Below are positions 37,348 to 47,972 of a DNA stretch of 64,000 bases, in pieces. The notes under the pieces were generated by a model, which saw nothing but the letters and a program-made list of their open reading frames with translations, was not told the origin of the DNA and did not search any database. Numbering within the stretch: position 1 is the stretch's first letter; each line of letters begins with the position of its first letter. Origin of the DNA: Nitrospira sp. CG24D. Its GTDB lineage: Bacteria; Nitrospirota; Nitrospiria; Nitrospirales; Nitrospiraceae. The position numbers were made by a program, and so were the translations under genes. Location of the stretch: positions 1-64,000 of the forward strand of contig NEWQ02000003.1 in assembly GCA_002869855.2 (NCBI GenBank), in the 5' to 3' direction.

Positions 37348-39594
37348 TTACCCCATATCGACCGGATCGACATCCACACTAAACTTGAAGGTTCGACCCG
37401 GATACGCTCGTTCCATCGTCTCGAGCGATCGGCGGACTCCGTCACGCATCGCCGTGCGATCTCCACCCTTGACCATGATGTGCCACCCCAATGTTCCTCT
37501 GGAGCCTACCCCTGTCGCCGCCACCGGTCCGAGAACGACGATCCCCTGACTCTGTGGATCCGCCGATAGACTCTGCTGCGCCGATGCCGATCGAGATGGC
37601 GCCGCAACGAGCATTTTGTGTAATTCGTTCACCCATCGCTGCGCCGCAACCTCGGTCAGCCGCCGATCTTTCCCTGACACCGTCAAATAGATGAGATGCT
37701 GGACCGGCGGATAACCCAACATGCGACGCGCCTGAATCTCCTCATCATAAAATATGGCCGGATCGTGCGCGGCCACCGCTTGCATAACATGATGCATCGG
37801 CAAAGCAGTCTGCAAGATGACACGCCCCCCTGAGGGCGCCGGCCGCGCCAGATCCACCGCATCAACCAACAACTGATGGGTCCGTTCAGCCGCCCGAAAA
37901 TCCGGGACGTGCAGACCGGAATCGGCATGGACAATTCCAACGAGACCGACCGGCAGAATGGGCTCCCGTTGAAACAATGCCTGTGTCCCGATCAGGATGT
38001 CCCAGGTCCGGGAATGGACTTGCTGCCACAGTCGACGCGTGGACACCACCCCACGAGTCGTGTCGCGATCAATTCGGAGAATCCGTGCCCCGGGAAAGAG
38101 CCGGCGGACTTCCTGCTCGATTCGTTCTGTTCCTTCCCCAATCGGGCTTAAGCGTGACGCTCCACAGGCGCCACAGATTTCGGGCAGCGACTCTCTACAC
38201 CCACAATAGCGACAGACTAGGCGTGCGGACTCCCGGTAGTACACGAAGGCGACGGCACACGAAGCACAGCGCGGCACCCATCCACAATCGCGACAGACGA
38301 GAGCCCCGGCATATCCCCGGCGGTTGAGAAACAGAATCGCGCGATCTTGTTGCGCCACTGTGGCTCGCAGAGCGGCCGTGAGGGTCGCGCTGAATGGCGC
38401 TCCGCCGTACTCCCGGCTCATATCTACCAGTTCAATTTGGGGGAAACTGTCTGGCTCCCTGCATTGAGCCACCCGTTCGATCTCGCCCACGCTCCGCACT
38501 TCCAGAGACGGATGGGCAGATCCATACACCAACAGCGCAAACTCGCGCTGCGCCCGCATCCATGCCACTTCTCGTGCATGATAGTGCGGCTCCTGAGGCT
38601 CTTTGAGGGCGGAATCTTCTTCCCCATCAACCCATATCAACCCGATCGATCGAAGGGGATAAAAGATGGCCGAGCGGGTTCCTATTACAATCTGCGGAGC
38701 TACCTTCCCATTCAGTTCAGCATCGACTCCCGACACACCACGGGACTGAAGTGTGACGGGGTATGTTGTGGCCTCTTGAAGGACCTGAGCCATCCACTGG
38801 GCTCGCACCACTTCACCAATAATAATGAGAACGGACCGCCCTTGTTCCAGAACCAATTGGGCAAGCCTTGCCATGATACCGACTCGATAGTCCAAGACCC
38901 CGTCGATCAGCACCCTTGTCGGGCAAGCCTGCATGAGCATCTGGAGCCGCTGCATCACCTCAACCGCTGGAGCGATCGGCACACATACGGGAGTCGAGAG
39001 TTCAGTCCCGGCCTTACTTCCGAGAATACGAGACGGACGATTGGAGACGGCTCCCTCGCTCCGGAGAATCCATTGTTGAGCTTCGAGAAACAGAAGGGCC
39101 TGACGGTCACTGCTCCGTCGAGACGACTGAATGGTCCCAGCAGAGAGGCCCTTCTTCCTGCGCGCGATTCGTTGGAGTAGCGGAAGATGCACCTCCGGAC
39201 AACTCCCCTGCTCCAAGGCCAGACGTCCCTGTGAAGTGGCCACATAAGACCATTTCGGTTGGGCAACCGCGCGAGCCGGCGGTGCCACGAGCCGTAAACA
39301 CTGCCCCCAGGGAGCGATATATTCTTCGGCTACCTGCCGCGAGAGCTCGAACATCCCGGGAGAAAACCCGGACAAACCGTCGCCATCTGACACCGAAGCA
39401 ATGGCCTTGAGTTGGGATACATTCAGCCCGCCGGGCAGATCGCGAGTCAGTCCTATAACGGCCCCCTCCAACGTCGTTCGCCCAAATGGCACGACCACAC
39501 GCTGGCCTACTCCAACCCGGCTCACAAGAGACGGCGGAACCAGATAGGTGAAGGTCTTCGCCAGATGCCGCGGAACAATCACGTCGGCAAACAT
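37348..39594 (-). CDS. priA: primosomal protein N' (PriA-like) with degenerate helicase motifs
   Basis: N-terminal MFADVIVPRHLAKTFTYLVP; zinc-binding CRDCGWVPRCASC / CRYCGCRESLPEICGACG; IVIGTRSAIFYP and ILIGTQALF. ORF track start 39639; MFADV Met at 39594. Confidence 0.88.
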   Translation of the reverse strand: MFADVIVPRHLAKTFTYLVPPSLVSRVGVGQRVVVPFGRTTLEGAVIGLTRDLPGGLNVSQLKAIASVSDGDGLSGFSPGMFELSRQVAEEYIAPWGQCLRLVAPPARAVAQPKWSYVATSQGRLALEQGSCPEVHLPLLQRIARRKKGLSAGTIQSSRRSSDRQALLFLEAQQWILRSEGAVSNRPSRILGSKAGTELSTPVCVPIAPAVEVMQRLQMLMQACPTRVLIDGVLDYRVGIMARLAQLVLEQGRSVLIIIGEVVRAQWMAQVLQEATTYPVTLQSRGVSGVDAELNGKVAPQIVIGTRSAIFYPLRSIGLIWVDGEEDSALKEPQEPHYHAREVAWMRAQREFALLVYGSAHPSLEVRSVGEIERVAQCREPDSFPQIELVDMSREYGGAPFSATLTAALRATVAQQDRAILFLNRRGYAGALVCRDCGWVPRCASCAVAFVYYRESARLVCRYCGCRESLPEICGACGASRLSPIGEGTERIEQEVRRLFPGARILRIDRDTTRGVVSTRRLWQQVHSRTWDILIGTQALFQREPILPVGLVGIVHADSGLHVPDFRAAERTHQLLVDAVDLARPAPSGGRVILQTALPMHHVMQAVAAHDPAIFYDEEIQARRMLGYPPVQHLIYLTVSGKDRRLTEVAAQRWVNELHKMLVAAPSRSASAQQSLSADPQSQGIVVLGPVAATGVGSRGTLGWHIMVKGGDRTAMRDGVRRSLETMERAYPGRTFKFSVDVDPVDMG

Positions 39595-39767
39595 GGGTGC
39601 ATTCGGATAATCGGTACGTGGACGAGAATCGATGGGCATCCGGCATTCTAGCAGCGAGGCGAAAGCCAGAACAATGAAGAGAAAGAAGTGAGGGGAGAAT
39701 GACCGCAGAAGAACTGTTCAAGGGACGGGCACATGAGAGATGCGCCCGCCCATTTGAAATAAGAAAC

Positions 39768-41339
39768 CTACTCTAGGGGCCGACCAGGGGGTACAGCCGG
39801 ATCCTGCGCGGCCGGATCTGGAAGCCCCGCCGATCCTGAAGAGTCAGGAAGACTGAGCGTTCCGGGTCCGTCGTTGCCCGGCAGGGCGTCCTGCCCGATT
39901 GCTGAAGAGTCAGAGGAACCACCAACGGCATCCTGTGCAGCAGGAGCGGACAAAGAGTCGTGAGCACCCTTAGCGCTGAGGCTGGCAGGATTACTATCCA
40001 GCTTGTCTGCTGTCTTTGGCATCGTCGGCTGTGAAGGATTGGCCTCAGTTGAGGCGGGAGCGTAGAGCAGGACTTCCACACGCCGATTACTGGTCCGGCC
40101 CTCCTCCGTCGCATTCGTCGCAGCTGGGCGGCCATCTCCATACCCGACGGAAGCCAGGCGAGCCGAATCCAATCCGCCTTTTTCGACCAGATAGCGAAGG
40201 ACACCGCTCGCGCGGGCCTTGGACAACTCCCAATTGCTCGGATACCGCGACTTCAGAGTCGGGCCGATCTCGACATTGTCCGCATGCCCCTCGACCCGGA
40301 TCATTCGCGCGTCCCCGCTGGTGCGCAGATACTCGATCAATTGATCCAGGACTTTGTATCCTTCCGGCCGAATTGAAGCTTCTCCTGAATCGTACCGGAG
40401 AAAATTCGTAATTTCGCCAAGATTCAACCGGCTCTCTCCCGCAGCATCTTGGACCCTCAGCTTCCTGGCAACGAGATCCGGCGGAACCGCTGCCACCGTC
40501 TTCTCCGTTTGGAGAAACTTGGGCTGAGACAGCGGCTGAACGGGGGTCTCAACGGGTAAACCCATCGGCGCAGAATGCCCTGCCAGTTTGAATCGATCGC
40601 CTTTCATCACTCTGGTCGTAGCCCCCTGGATCATGGCTGTCGCTGTCCGATCCTCCGTCGCGATCACTTTCAATTGTCCGATTTTCCGCGGCGGGAGCCC
40701 CTGGCTGTGGCGATGCAATTCCAGAAGGTCTCCGTTCCTGAGGCCATCTCCTTTTCCACGGTCGAGATAGACAACATCGAACTGCGACACAAGCGTCATG
40801 GGCTTATCGGCCTGGAGCTCGACGATCATTCCCCGAAGTTCCGCCACATCACTCACTTGGCTGGGCTCTTCTGAAGAAACCGGCAGCACAAAACGCATCA
40901 CAGGATCGCCAGGGGCAATCACCCCAAAGCTCCGCACGACTTCAACCGTCGTCAGTGCATGATCCACTTGCGTCACCTGCACCACCGCCAGCCGGATAAC
41001 GACAAACCCAAAATACTCGCCTGTGGCCGGGTGAAAGACCTTCCGCACTCGGCGATAAACGGTGTAGAGATCACCCGGCGCGACGTCATGGGGATTATCG
41101 AGTTTGAGATACAACGCATCATTTTGCCCTAAAATCATTCGATCACCGGTCGACTGATTGTCACCGGTAATGAGATTCACGATGCCATCACGAGGCGTCG
41201 TTTTTTGAATCGCCCCCTGAGCAAATGCCAAGGCGCCTTCCCCAAATCGTACGGTGCTCGTATCAACCGGCTGAGCTCCAGCCGGCGCCGTGACCACACA
41301 CAATGCCAGGGCCAAGAGGAGAGAAGTCGTCGTTTTCAT
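39768..41339 (-). CDS. OmpA family protein with Pro/Ser/Asp-rich C-terminal tail
   Basis: Signal peptide MKTTTSLLLALALCVVTAPAGAQP; OmpA motif RVEGHADNVEIGPTLKSRYPSNWELSKARA...TSNRRVEVLL. Confidence 0.85.
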   Translation of the reverse strand: MKTTTSLLLALALCVVTAPAGAQPVDTSTVRFGEGALAFAQGAIQKTTPRDGIVNLITGDNQSTGDRMILGQNDALYLKLDNPHDVAPGDLYTVYRRVRKVFHPATGEYFGFVVIRLAVVQVTQVDHALTTVEVVRSFGVIAPGDPVMRFVLPVSSEEPSQVSDVAELRGMIVELQADKPMTLVSQFDVVYLDRGKGDGLRNGDLLELHRHSQGLPPRKIGQLKVIATEDRTATAMIQGATTRVMKGDRFKLAGHSAPMGLPVETPVQPLSQPKFLQTEKTVAAVPPDLVARKLRVQDAAGESRLNLGEITNFLRYDSGEASIRPEGYKVLDQLIEYLRTSGDARMIRVEGHADNVEIGPTLKSRYPSNWELSKARASGVLRYLVEKGGLDSARLASVGYGDGRPAATNATEEGRTSNRRVEVLLYAPASTEANPSQPTMPKTADKLDSNPASLSAKGAHDSLSAPAAQDAVGGSSDSSAIGQDALPGNDGPGTLSLPDSSGSAGLPDPAAQDPAVPPGRPLE

Positions 41340-41510
41340 AAATGTTGTCCTTGGTTGAGGCGAGTGAATCCTCGCAAACCATAGCAAATAATAGGGTATT
41401 GTCAAGAATTTCTCCTGATTGGACAGAAGTTTGACGGAGGTTTTTGCAAGGTGCTATCGTACAAGAGTCGTATCAATGCTCTCCCTGCAAGAGAATTAGC
41501 ATCAAAGGAC

Positions 41511-41705
41511 ATGACGCCCCCAAAATCACCGTATAATCCCGATCCGATGAAACAACCGCGGATCGAAACCCAAATCCACCGGCGCCGGAAGGCGAAGGCC
41601 TTCTCCCAACTGGAAGCAGAATGGGATGTTTCTCAAGGAACTCCTCCGACCCAACTTCGGACAGTCCGCACTCCTCGACTCACACCCGACTCAAAGAAGC
41701 CGTAA
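41511..41705 (+). CDS. small hypothetical protein
   Basis: Short ORF MTPPKSPYNPDPMKQPRIETQIHRRRKAKAFSQLEAEWDVSQ...; not supported by any family. Confidence 0.3.
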   Translation: MTPPKSPYNPDPMKQPRIETQIHRRRKAKAFSQLEAEWDVSQGTPPTQLRTVRTPRLTPDSKKP

Positions 41706-41936
41706 GAAGCTCATCCCCACAGGCTATTGAGGCCGCAATTGTCCCAATACCTAGGGCTTGGATCTCACACTGAGGAACTGCAAATACGGGAAGTTTCTGT
41801 TTTTCACATTAGAACAGCTCCAGCAGGACTGCCTAGGGCTTTCGGGTCCATTTCTGTAGGTCCTTTGTCCGCTTGCTATCCCCCAGACCGCAGAACTAAG
41901 ATCTCGACTCTTCTTTCTAGTTCAACATCTTGCGAG

Positions 41937-42329
41937 ATGGGAACGATGACCGGCTTTGATCTTCTGCTCGAGTATCTCACCAGGTATTTCCCGATACTGC
42001 TATTCATATTTATCGCTCTGGCCTTTGGGGTCGTCACGCTGGTGCTCAGTTATTTTGTACAGCCGAGATACCCTGAACCGGAAAAGCTATCGACCTATGA
42101 ATGCGGATCTGAACCATTTTCAGACGCCCGCATGCCGTTTCCCGTCCGGTATTACGTCTTTGCAATGCTGTTCGTGATCTTCGATATTGAAGTGATCTTT
42201 CTCTATCCCTGGGCCATCGTATTCAAAAAGCTCGGGATCATTGGGTTGGTTGAAATGATGGTGTTTATTGCGCTGTTCCTGGTCGCGTATGTGTATGCCT
42301 GGCGAAAGGGAGCACTTGAATGGGACTGA
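41937..42329 (+). CDS. nuoA: NADH-quinone oxidoreductase subunit A
   Basis: [40 protein letters not shown]. Confidence 0.95.
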   Translation: MGTMTGFDLLLEYLTRYFPILLFIFIALAFGVVTLVLSYFVQPRYPEPEKLSTYECGSEPFSDARMPFPVRYYVFAMLFVIFDIEVIFLYPWAIVFKKLGIIGLVEMMVFIALFLVAYVYAWRKGALEWD

Positions 42330-42847
42330 TCCAACTGGGGCGTCCAGATAAGGACGGCTCTCCCGACGTCATTACGACCACCGTCGAAAAGGCTGTAAAC
42401 TGGGCTCGCAAAGGCTCGCTCTGGCCCATGACCTTCGGCCTGGCCTGCTGCGCGATCGAAATGATCGCCGCGGTGTCATCCCGTTATGACATGGATCGCT
42501 ACGGAGCGGGAGTCTTTCGTGCCTCTCCCAGACAGTCCGACTTGATGATTGTGGCTGGAACGGTCTGTCGACGCATGGCCCCGGTGATTCGGAAGATTTA
42601 CGACCAGATGCCCGAACCCAAGTACGTCATCGCTATGGGATCTTGCGCCACCTCAGGCAATATCTACGACAGCTATAGCGTCGTCCAGGGTGTCGACCGG
42701 TTCGTCCCCGTCGATATTTATGTTCCGGGTTGCCCGCCCACGCCGGAGGCGCTGTTCGACGGCATTCTGAAATTGCAAGAACGCATTATGCAAAAACGGG
42801 TGTTTGTGAAACAGCCAGACCAGGTCAAAGCCAGCCTGAAGGTCTAG
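42320..42847 (+). CDS. nuoB: NADH-quinone oxidoreductase subunit B
   Basis: [37 protein letters not shown]2-cluster ligands. Confidence 0.97.
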   Translation: MGLIQLGRPDKDGSPDVITTTVEKAVNWARKGSLWPMTFGLACCAIEMIAAVSSRYDMDRYGAGVFRASPRQSDLMIVAGTVCRRMAPVIRKIYDQMPEPKYVIAMGSCATSGNIYDSYSVVQGVDRFVPVDIYVPGCPPTPEALFDGILKLQERIMQKRVFVKQPDQVKASLKV

Positions 42848-42858
42848 GAAACGGCACG

Positions 42859-43356
42859 ATGCATCAATTAGCGCAACGAGTGCAGAACACCTTTCCGGTG
42901 GGTTTCGTTTCATCAAATGAGTGGCGCGGAGACATCTCCGTGACCGTCACGCGAGAAAAGGTGCACGAAGTCGCTCAGTTTCTGCACGACGATCCGGGGA
43001 TGGACTTTGACTACATCGTTCACGTCAGTTCCGTGGACTGGCCCGATGACGAAGAACGCTTTGAAGTGGTCTGGGAGTTCTATGCGATCCGAAAGCGCCA
43101 GCGCATCAGACTCAAGACCCGGGTCCCGGAATCTGACTGCATCGTCGACTCCCTCACCGACATCTGGAAAGGTGCCGATTTCATGGAGCGGGAAGTGTAC
43201 GACATGATGGGGATCCGCTTCCGCAATCACCCGGATCTGCGCCGCATCCTGATGCCCGACGATTACACGGAAGGCTATCCGCTACGGAAGGATTTCCCGC
43301 TTCGCGGAAAGGGCTGGCGGGACACGTTCGATTTTCTCGACGAAGTGCCGCGATAG
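42859..43356 (+). CDS. nuoC: NADH-quinone oxidoreductase subunit C
   Basis: ADFMEREVYDMMGIRFRNHPDLRRILMPDDYTEGYPLRKDFPLRG. Confidence 0.96.
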   Translation: MHQLAQRVQNTFPVGFVSSNEWRGDISVTVTREKVHEVAQFLHDDPGMDFDYIVHVSSVDWPDDEERFEVVWEFYAIRKRQRIRLKTRVPESDCIVDSLTDIWKGADFMEREVYDMMGIRFRNHPDLRRILMPDDYTEGYPLRKDFPLRGKGWRDTFDFLDEVPR

Positions 43357-43371
43357 GAACGAGATTGGCTC

Positions 43372-44616
43372 ATGGCGTTTGAAGACCAGAGAACGACAGT
43401 GTATAAAGTCGATCCGGAACATCCGGAGAGCGAATCGCTCCCGACGCTCCGGACCGAGGAACTGCTTCTCAACATGGGGCCGCAGCACCCAAGCACCCAT
43501 GGTGTCCTCAAAGTGATCTTGGAACTGGAAGGTGAACGGCTCGTCAAATCGACGCCGGTTTTGGGTTTTCTCCACCGCGGGGTAGAAAAGCTCGCCGAGG
43601 ACGGCACCTATCACCAGTTTATTCCCCATACAGACCGGCTCGATTATGTCTGCGCGATGTACAACAACTTCGCCTATTGCCGCGCCGTCGAAAAGCTCAT
43701 GAATCTCCAGGTGCCTGATCGGGCCGAATATCTCCGTACGATCGTCGCGGAAGTTCAGCGCATCATCGGCCATCAGTTCTGGCTGGGAACTCAAGCGCTC
43801 GACATCGGTGCCATGACCGTCTTCTTCTATTGTTTCCGCGACCGTGAAATTCTGTTGGACTGGTTCGATGAACTCTGCGGCGCCCGATTGACCACCAGCT
43901 GGTACCGTATCGGCGGGGTCGAACGCGACTTCACACCGTCTTTGCTCGACAAGCTCAAGAAGTTTCTCGACTATTTTCCGCCCAAGATCGATGAGTACAT
44001 CGTCTTCCTGGAAACGAACCGTATCTGGGTTGCGCGCACCAAGGGTGTTGCCGTCATCTCAGCCGAAGATGCGGTCAGCTTCGGTCTCAGCGGCCCGACA
44101 TTGCGAGGATCAGGAGTCGATTACGACTTGCGCAAGTACGAGCCCTATTCGGCCTATCCGAAATGCGAATTCAGTGTTCCCGTGGGAAAGAATGGTGACA
44201 CGTACGATCGCTATTGGATCCGGGTCATGGAACTCTACGAGAGCGTGAAAATCATCCGTCAGTGCCTGGAGCAGATGCAGGAAGGTCCGATCATGGCGGA
44301 TGTCCCCAGCGTGACCCTGCCGCCTAAAGAACGGGTCTTCACGAATCTTGAGGCGATGATTCAGCAGTTCAAACTCTTCTCGCAGGGTTTCAACGCCCCT
44401 CCAGGGGAAATCTACTGTGGAACGGAAGCGCACAAGGGTGAGCTGGGATTCCACATTGTCAGTACAGGTGGAGGGAAACCTTATCGTCTGAAAATCCGCG
44501 CCCCCTCCTTCATCCATATGGGCGCGTTTGATTATATGTCACGCGGGTATATGATCGCGGACGCCATTACGCTGTTCGGCACCTACGATATCGTCATGGG
44601 CGAATGCGACCGGTAG
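43372..44616 (+). CDS. nuoD: NADH-quinone oxidoreductase subunit D
   Basis: NMGPQHPSTHGVLKVILELEGE...FLHRGVEKLAE. Confidence 0.97.
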   Translation: MAFEDQRTTVYKVDPEHPESESLPTLRTEELLLNMGPQHPSTHGVLKVILELEGERLVKSTPVLGFLHRGVEKLAEDGTYHQFIPHTDRLDYVCAMYNNFAYCRAVEKLMNLQVPDRAEYLRTIVAEVQRIIGHQFWLGTQALDIGAMTVFFYCFRDREILLDWFDELCGARLTTSWYRIGGVERDFTPSLLDKLKKFLDYFPPKIDEYIVFLETNRIWVARTKGVAVISAEDAVSFGLSGPTLRGSGVDYDLRKYEPYSAYPKCEFSVPVGKNGDTYDRYWIRVMELYESVKIIRQCLEQMQEGPIMADVPSVTLPPKERVFTNLEAMIQQFKLFSQGFNAPPGEIYCGTEAHKGELGFHIVSTGGGKPYRLKIRAPSFIHMGAFDYMSRGYMIADAITLFGTYDIVMGECDR

Positions 44617-44641
44617 CCAGAGAGAGACAAGGATCCGAACT

Positions 44642-47335
44642 ATGGGCTTGAAGCCAGCCACCAATCCGGACGTCGAAGCGACGTCGATCGAGCTCAGCAT
44701 CGACGGGAAGACGGTCTCCGCCAAAGACGGCGTCTCGCTGTACGACGTCATTTCCAGCACAGGCAAGATCATTCCGGCCATGTGCTACCACTATACCTTC
44801 GACCCCTTCGGCTCCTGTGGTATGTGTCTCGTCATGCAGGAAGGGAAGAAGGCTCCGGTTCGCTCATGCACGGCAAAAGCCACCGCCGGGATGGTGATCC
44901 GAACGGAGGGGGAGGACCTCTTCCTGGCGCGAAAGAAGGCCGTCGAAAAACATCTCTCGGTTCACCCGCTGGATTGTCCGGTCTGTGACGCGGACGGTCA
45001 CTGCGAACTCCAAGACATGGCGTTTCAACACGGCGTGACCAATCTGGCCAGCGCTAAGCAGAAATTCATTCCGGAAGACACCCGCAGTCTGGTGCTCGAC
45101 TTCAACATGAATCGCTGCATCGCCTGCGCCGAATGCATCAACGTCTGCAAAGATGTGCTGATGATCGATGCCCTGCAATTCATGAAAAAGGGTGGATTCA
45201 ACCAAGTCGTGGCGAAGGGCGATCTCCCGCTGTCCTGCGAATTCTGCGGCGACTGTCTCGCCGTGTGCCCCGTCGGCGCGATCACGAACAAGTATTCGAA
45301 GTACTTGTACAAGCCCTGGCAGATGAAAAAGACCGCCAGCACATGTAATTATTGCGGTGACGGCTGCCAGCTCTATCTCGAGACGAAAGACTCCGAAGTC
45401 ATCCGGGTGACCTCTCCCTTGTCCTGGAAAAACAAATGGGGCGATCGCGAGGAAACCGCCAAAGGACATGGCGGACTCTGCGTACGGGGACGGTTCGGGT
45501 TCGAGTATCTCGACAGCAAGACTCGGCTCACTCAGCCGCTGGTGCGCGAGGGCAATCAACTCGTGCCCAAGCCCTGGCTCGAAGCGATGCACCAGGTCGT
45601 CGACCGTTTCACTGACGTGAAGCAGAAACACGGCGCGGATGCGATTGCCGGATTGATTACCGCCCGTTGCACGAACGAAGAACTCTATCTGTTCCAAAAA
45701 CTCATGCGGACCGTGTTCGGCAGCAATCATCTCGACAGCAGTGCCCGCTACGGCCATATGAATTTCGTCCATGCCTCTCGCCATGCCCTAGGCTTCGGTC
45801 GGACTCCCAACGACTGGGAAGATCTCACCAAAGCCAAGGCCATTCTGGTGATCGGATCCAACATCACGGAGACCAACCCCCTGACCGCTGTCCGGATCAA
45901 GGAAGCCATTCGGGTGTACAAGGCGCAGGTGGTCGTTCTCGATTCGACCGTCACGAATATAGGAAAGCTGGCTTCCCATCCGTTCCTCATCAAGCCAGGC
46001 ACGGAGGGATGGGTCATCGATGGCCTCGTCAAAGCCACCATCGATCAGGACCTCGTCGACGAAAACGCCATCAACAAGCACCCGAAAGCCTACGAAGCTT
46101 TGAAAGCCGCGTTGGCCGGCCTCTCTCTCGAACAGATTGCCGCATACACCGGGATCTCCGTCGACGCTTACCGGGAAATCGCCGCCATCATGGCCGAAGC
46201 CCCGCGTTCAATTTTCCTCTGCGCCGAAGGTATCGTGCGGCGGCCTGAGGGCTATCAGAACGTCCTGAAGCTGATCGATCTGGCCTGGATTACCGGAAAA
46301 CTCGGCCAGTCCGGTTGCGGCGTCAACACCCTGACCGAGGAACCGAATGAGCAGGGCGCCGTCGACATGGGCGTCGCACCTGAATTCTTACCAGGTCAGG
46401 GCCGTTACGACGATATGGCGGCGCGTGATCGATTCAGCAAGGCGTGGGAGACCACGTTACCTGCCACTGCAAACGGCGCGAACCTGATGGACATCTTGAA
46501 GCGCTGCAAAAGCGGCCAGATCAAGGCCCTGTATATCATCGGCGAAAACCCCTTGGCCACACTCCCGGCTTCGGTTGAAGTTCGAAGCGCGCTCGAACGG
46601 CTCGAACTACTGGTGGTGCAAGATCCCTTCTTAACCGACACCGGTCGTCAGGCCCATTTTGTCCTTCCCGCCTGCACCTACGCGGAGAAAGAAGGGACGT
46701 TTACAAATCTGGAGGGGCGCGTCCTGCGCGTGCGCCAGGCCATGGATCCCGTCGGAGAAAGCCTGCCGGATTGGCACATTATGACGGCGCTGGCCAATGC
46801 ACTGGGGGCCCAGTGGGGATACGAATCGGCCAACGACATTCAAACCGAGATCATGAAACTCTTGCCCGGGTACTACAACCTCGGCCAGCCGCGTAAAGTG
46901 ATACCGGCTCCCGATCAATACCTGACAAACGGATACCCCGCAGAAGTGAAGACTCGCTATCGCGCCGCGGCACCGGTCACCGATTCCAAACGGCCCTTCG
47001 CGCTGGTGATGGGACAATTGCTCGCCCATTCAGGCAAGATGTCGACAGAGGCGCCGGGGCTCATCAACATTGCGCCGAATACCGGACAACTTCGGATGAA
47101 CGCAGGCGACATGCAACGACTGGGGCTCCAAGAAGGCACAAAGGTTCGTGTGACCTCTGAACGGGGCTCGCTCCAACTGGGCGTGCAGTCGGATATTGCA
47201 CAGGCACCAAACACGTGCTTCTTCCCAGAGCATTTCAATGAACCCCCGGTCAAAGACTTGATGGCCGTACAGGTGGATGCCGTAACCGGCGTGCCATCCT
47301 TCAAGCACACGTGGGTCAGTATCGAAAAGGCTTAA
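44642..47335 (+). CDS. nuoG: NADH-quinone oxidoreductase subunit G
   Basis: [2Fe-2S] CYHYTFDPFGSCGMC, HPLDCPVCDADGHCELQ, 2x[4Fe-4S] CIACAECINVC / CEFCGDCLAVCP, molybdopterin-oxidoreductase-like C-terminus. Confidence 0.95.
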   Translation: MGLKPATNPDVEATSIELSIDGKTVSAKDGVSLYDVISSTGKIIPAMCYHYTFDPFGSCGMCLVMQEGKKAPVRSCTAKATAGMVIRTEGEDLFLARKKAVEKHLSVHPLDCPVCDADGHCELQDMAFQHGVTNLASAKQKFIPEDTRSLVLDFNMNRCIACAECINVCKDVLMIDALQFMKKGGFNQVVAKGDLPLSCEFCGDCLAVCPVGAITNKYSKYLYKPWQMKKTASTCNYCGDGCQLYLETKDSEVIRVTSPLSWKNKWGDREETAKGHGGLCVRGRFGFEYLDSKTRLTQPLVREGNQLVPKPWLEAMHQVVDRFTDVKQKHGADAIAGLITARCTNEELYLFQKLMRTVFGSNHLDSSARYGHMNFVHASRHALGFGRTPNDWEDLTKAKAILVIGSNITETNPLTAVRIKEAIRVYKAQVVVLDSTVTNIGKLASHPFLIKPGTEGWVIDGLVKATIDQDLVDENAINKHPKAYEALKAALAGLSLEQIAAYTGISVDAYREIAAIMAEAPRSIFLCAEGIVRRPEGYQNVLKLIDLAWITGKLGQSGCGVNTLTEEPNEQGAVDMGVAPEFLPGQGRYDDMAARDRFSKAWETTLPATANGANLMDILKRCKSGQIKALYIIGENPLATLPASVEVRSALERLELLVVQDPFLTDTGRQAHFVLPACTYAEKEGTFTNLEGRVLRVRQAMDPVGESLPDWHIMTALANALGAQWGYESANDIQTEIMKLLPGYYNLGQPRKVIPAPDQYLTNGYPAEVKTRYRAAAPVTDSKRPFALVMGQLLAHSGKMSTEAPGLINIAPNTGQLRMNAGDMQRLGLQEGTKVRVTSERGSLQLGVQSDIAQAPNTCFFPEHFNEPPVKDLMAVQVDAVTGVPSFKHTWVSIEKA

Positions 47336-47375
47336 CAGTAATACCGATGTTCGTATCGATGGGCGGGAGCCGACG

Positions 47376-47963
47376 ATGAGCGTTGCCACACTGACAAAAA
47401 AGATTCTGCATGCAGCCCTGTTCTATGAGATCTGGGATGCGATGAAGGTGACCTTTCGCCATATGTTCCATCGCCCGATCACGTTTCAGTATCCGCGTGA
47501 ACAGCGAACCCTTCCCGATACCCATCGGGGTGCATTATCGCTGCTGCGCTACGACGACGGCCGCGAACGCTGCGTGGGCTGCGATCTCTGCGAAGCCGCC
47601 TGTCCATCCCGTTGCATTAAGGTGATCAGCGCGGAGGACCCGACCCGACCTCTCCAGCGGTACGCGACAGAGTTTTACATCGACATCACGAAGTGCGTGT
47701 TCTGCGGCTACTGTGTGGAAGCCTGCCCCGTCAATGCGCTGGCCATGACCAAGATGTACGAATTCTCCACGCACGACAAGCGTACCCTTCTTTTCGACAA
47801 AAAGCGGCTCTACGACATTGGTGAGCGTCATCTCAGTGACGCGAAAAAATATCTCTACGCCCATAACCAGGAGAAAAATGTCGAGGAGAGTCGTGAGTAC
47901 CGATACTATTTCCCCCAGTCGGTCCTCAAATCCACACAATCGACTCCCAAGCATTTGAGCTGA
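47376..47963 (+). CDS. nuoI: NADH-quinone oxidoreductase subunit I
   Basis: CVGCDLCEAACPSRCIKV and CVFCGYCVEACPVNALAM ferredoxin motifs. Confidence 0.96.
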   Translation: MSVATLTKKILHAALFYEIWDAMKVTFRHMFHRPITFQYPREQRTLPDTHRGALSLLRYDDGRERCVGCDLCEAACPSRCIKVISAEDPTRPLQRYATEFYIDITKCVFCGYCVEACPVNALAMTKMYEFSTHDKRTLLFDKKRLYDIGERHLSDAKKYLYAHNQEKNVEESREYRYYFPQSVLKSTQSTPKHLS

Positions 47964-47972
47964 GACACCCAG

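Noticed and set aside
37348-39639. priA as a frameshifted or broken gene
   Set aside because: One continuous frame with conserved blocks and zinc ligands throughout; only the ATPase motifs differ.
44864-45784. 306-aa minus-strand ORF antisense to nuoG
   Set aside because: Overlaps the well-supported nuoG; no independent evidence.
47335-47376. A hidden nuoH between nuoG and nuoI
   Set aside because: Only about 40 nt are available, and no NuoH-like frame appears elsewhere in the operon.
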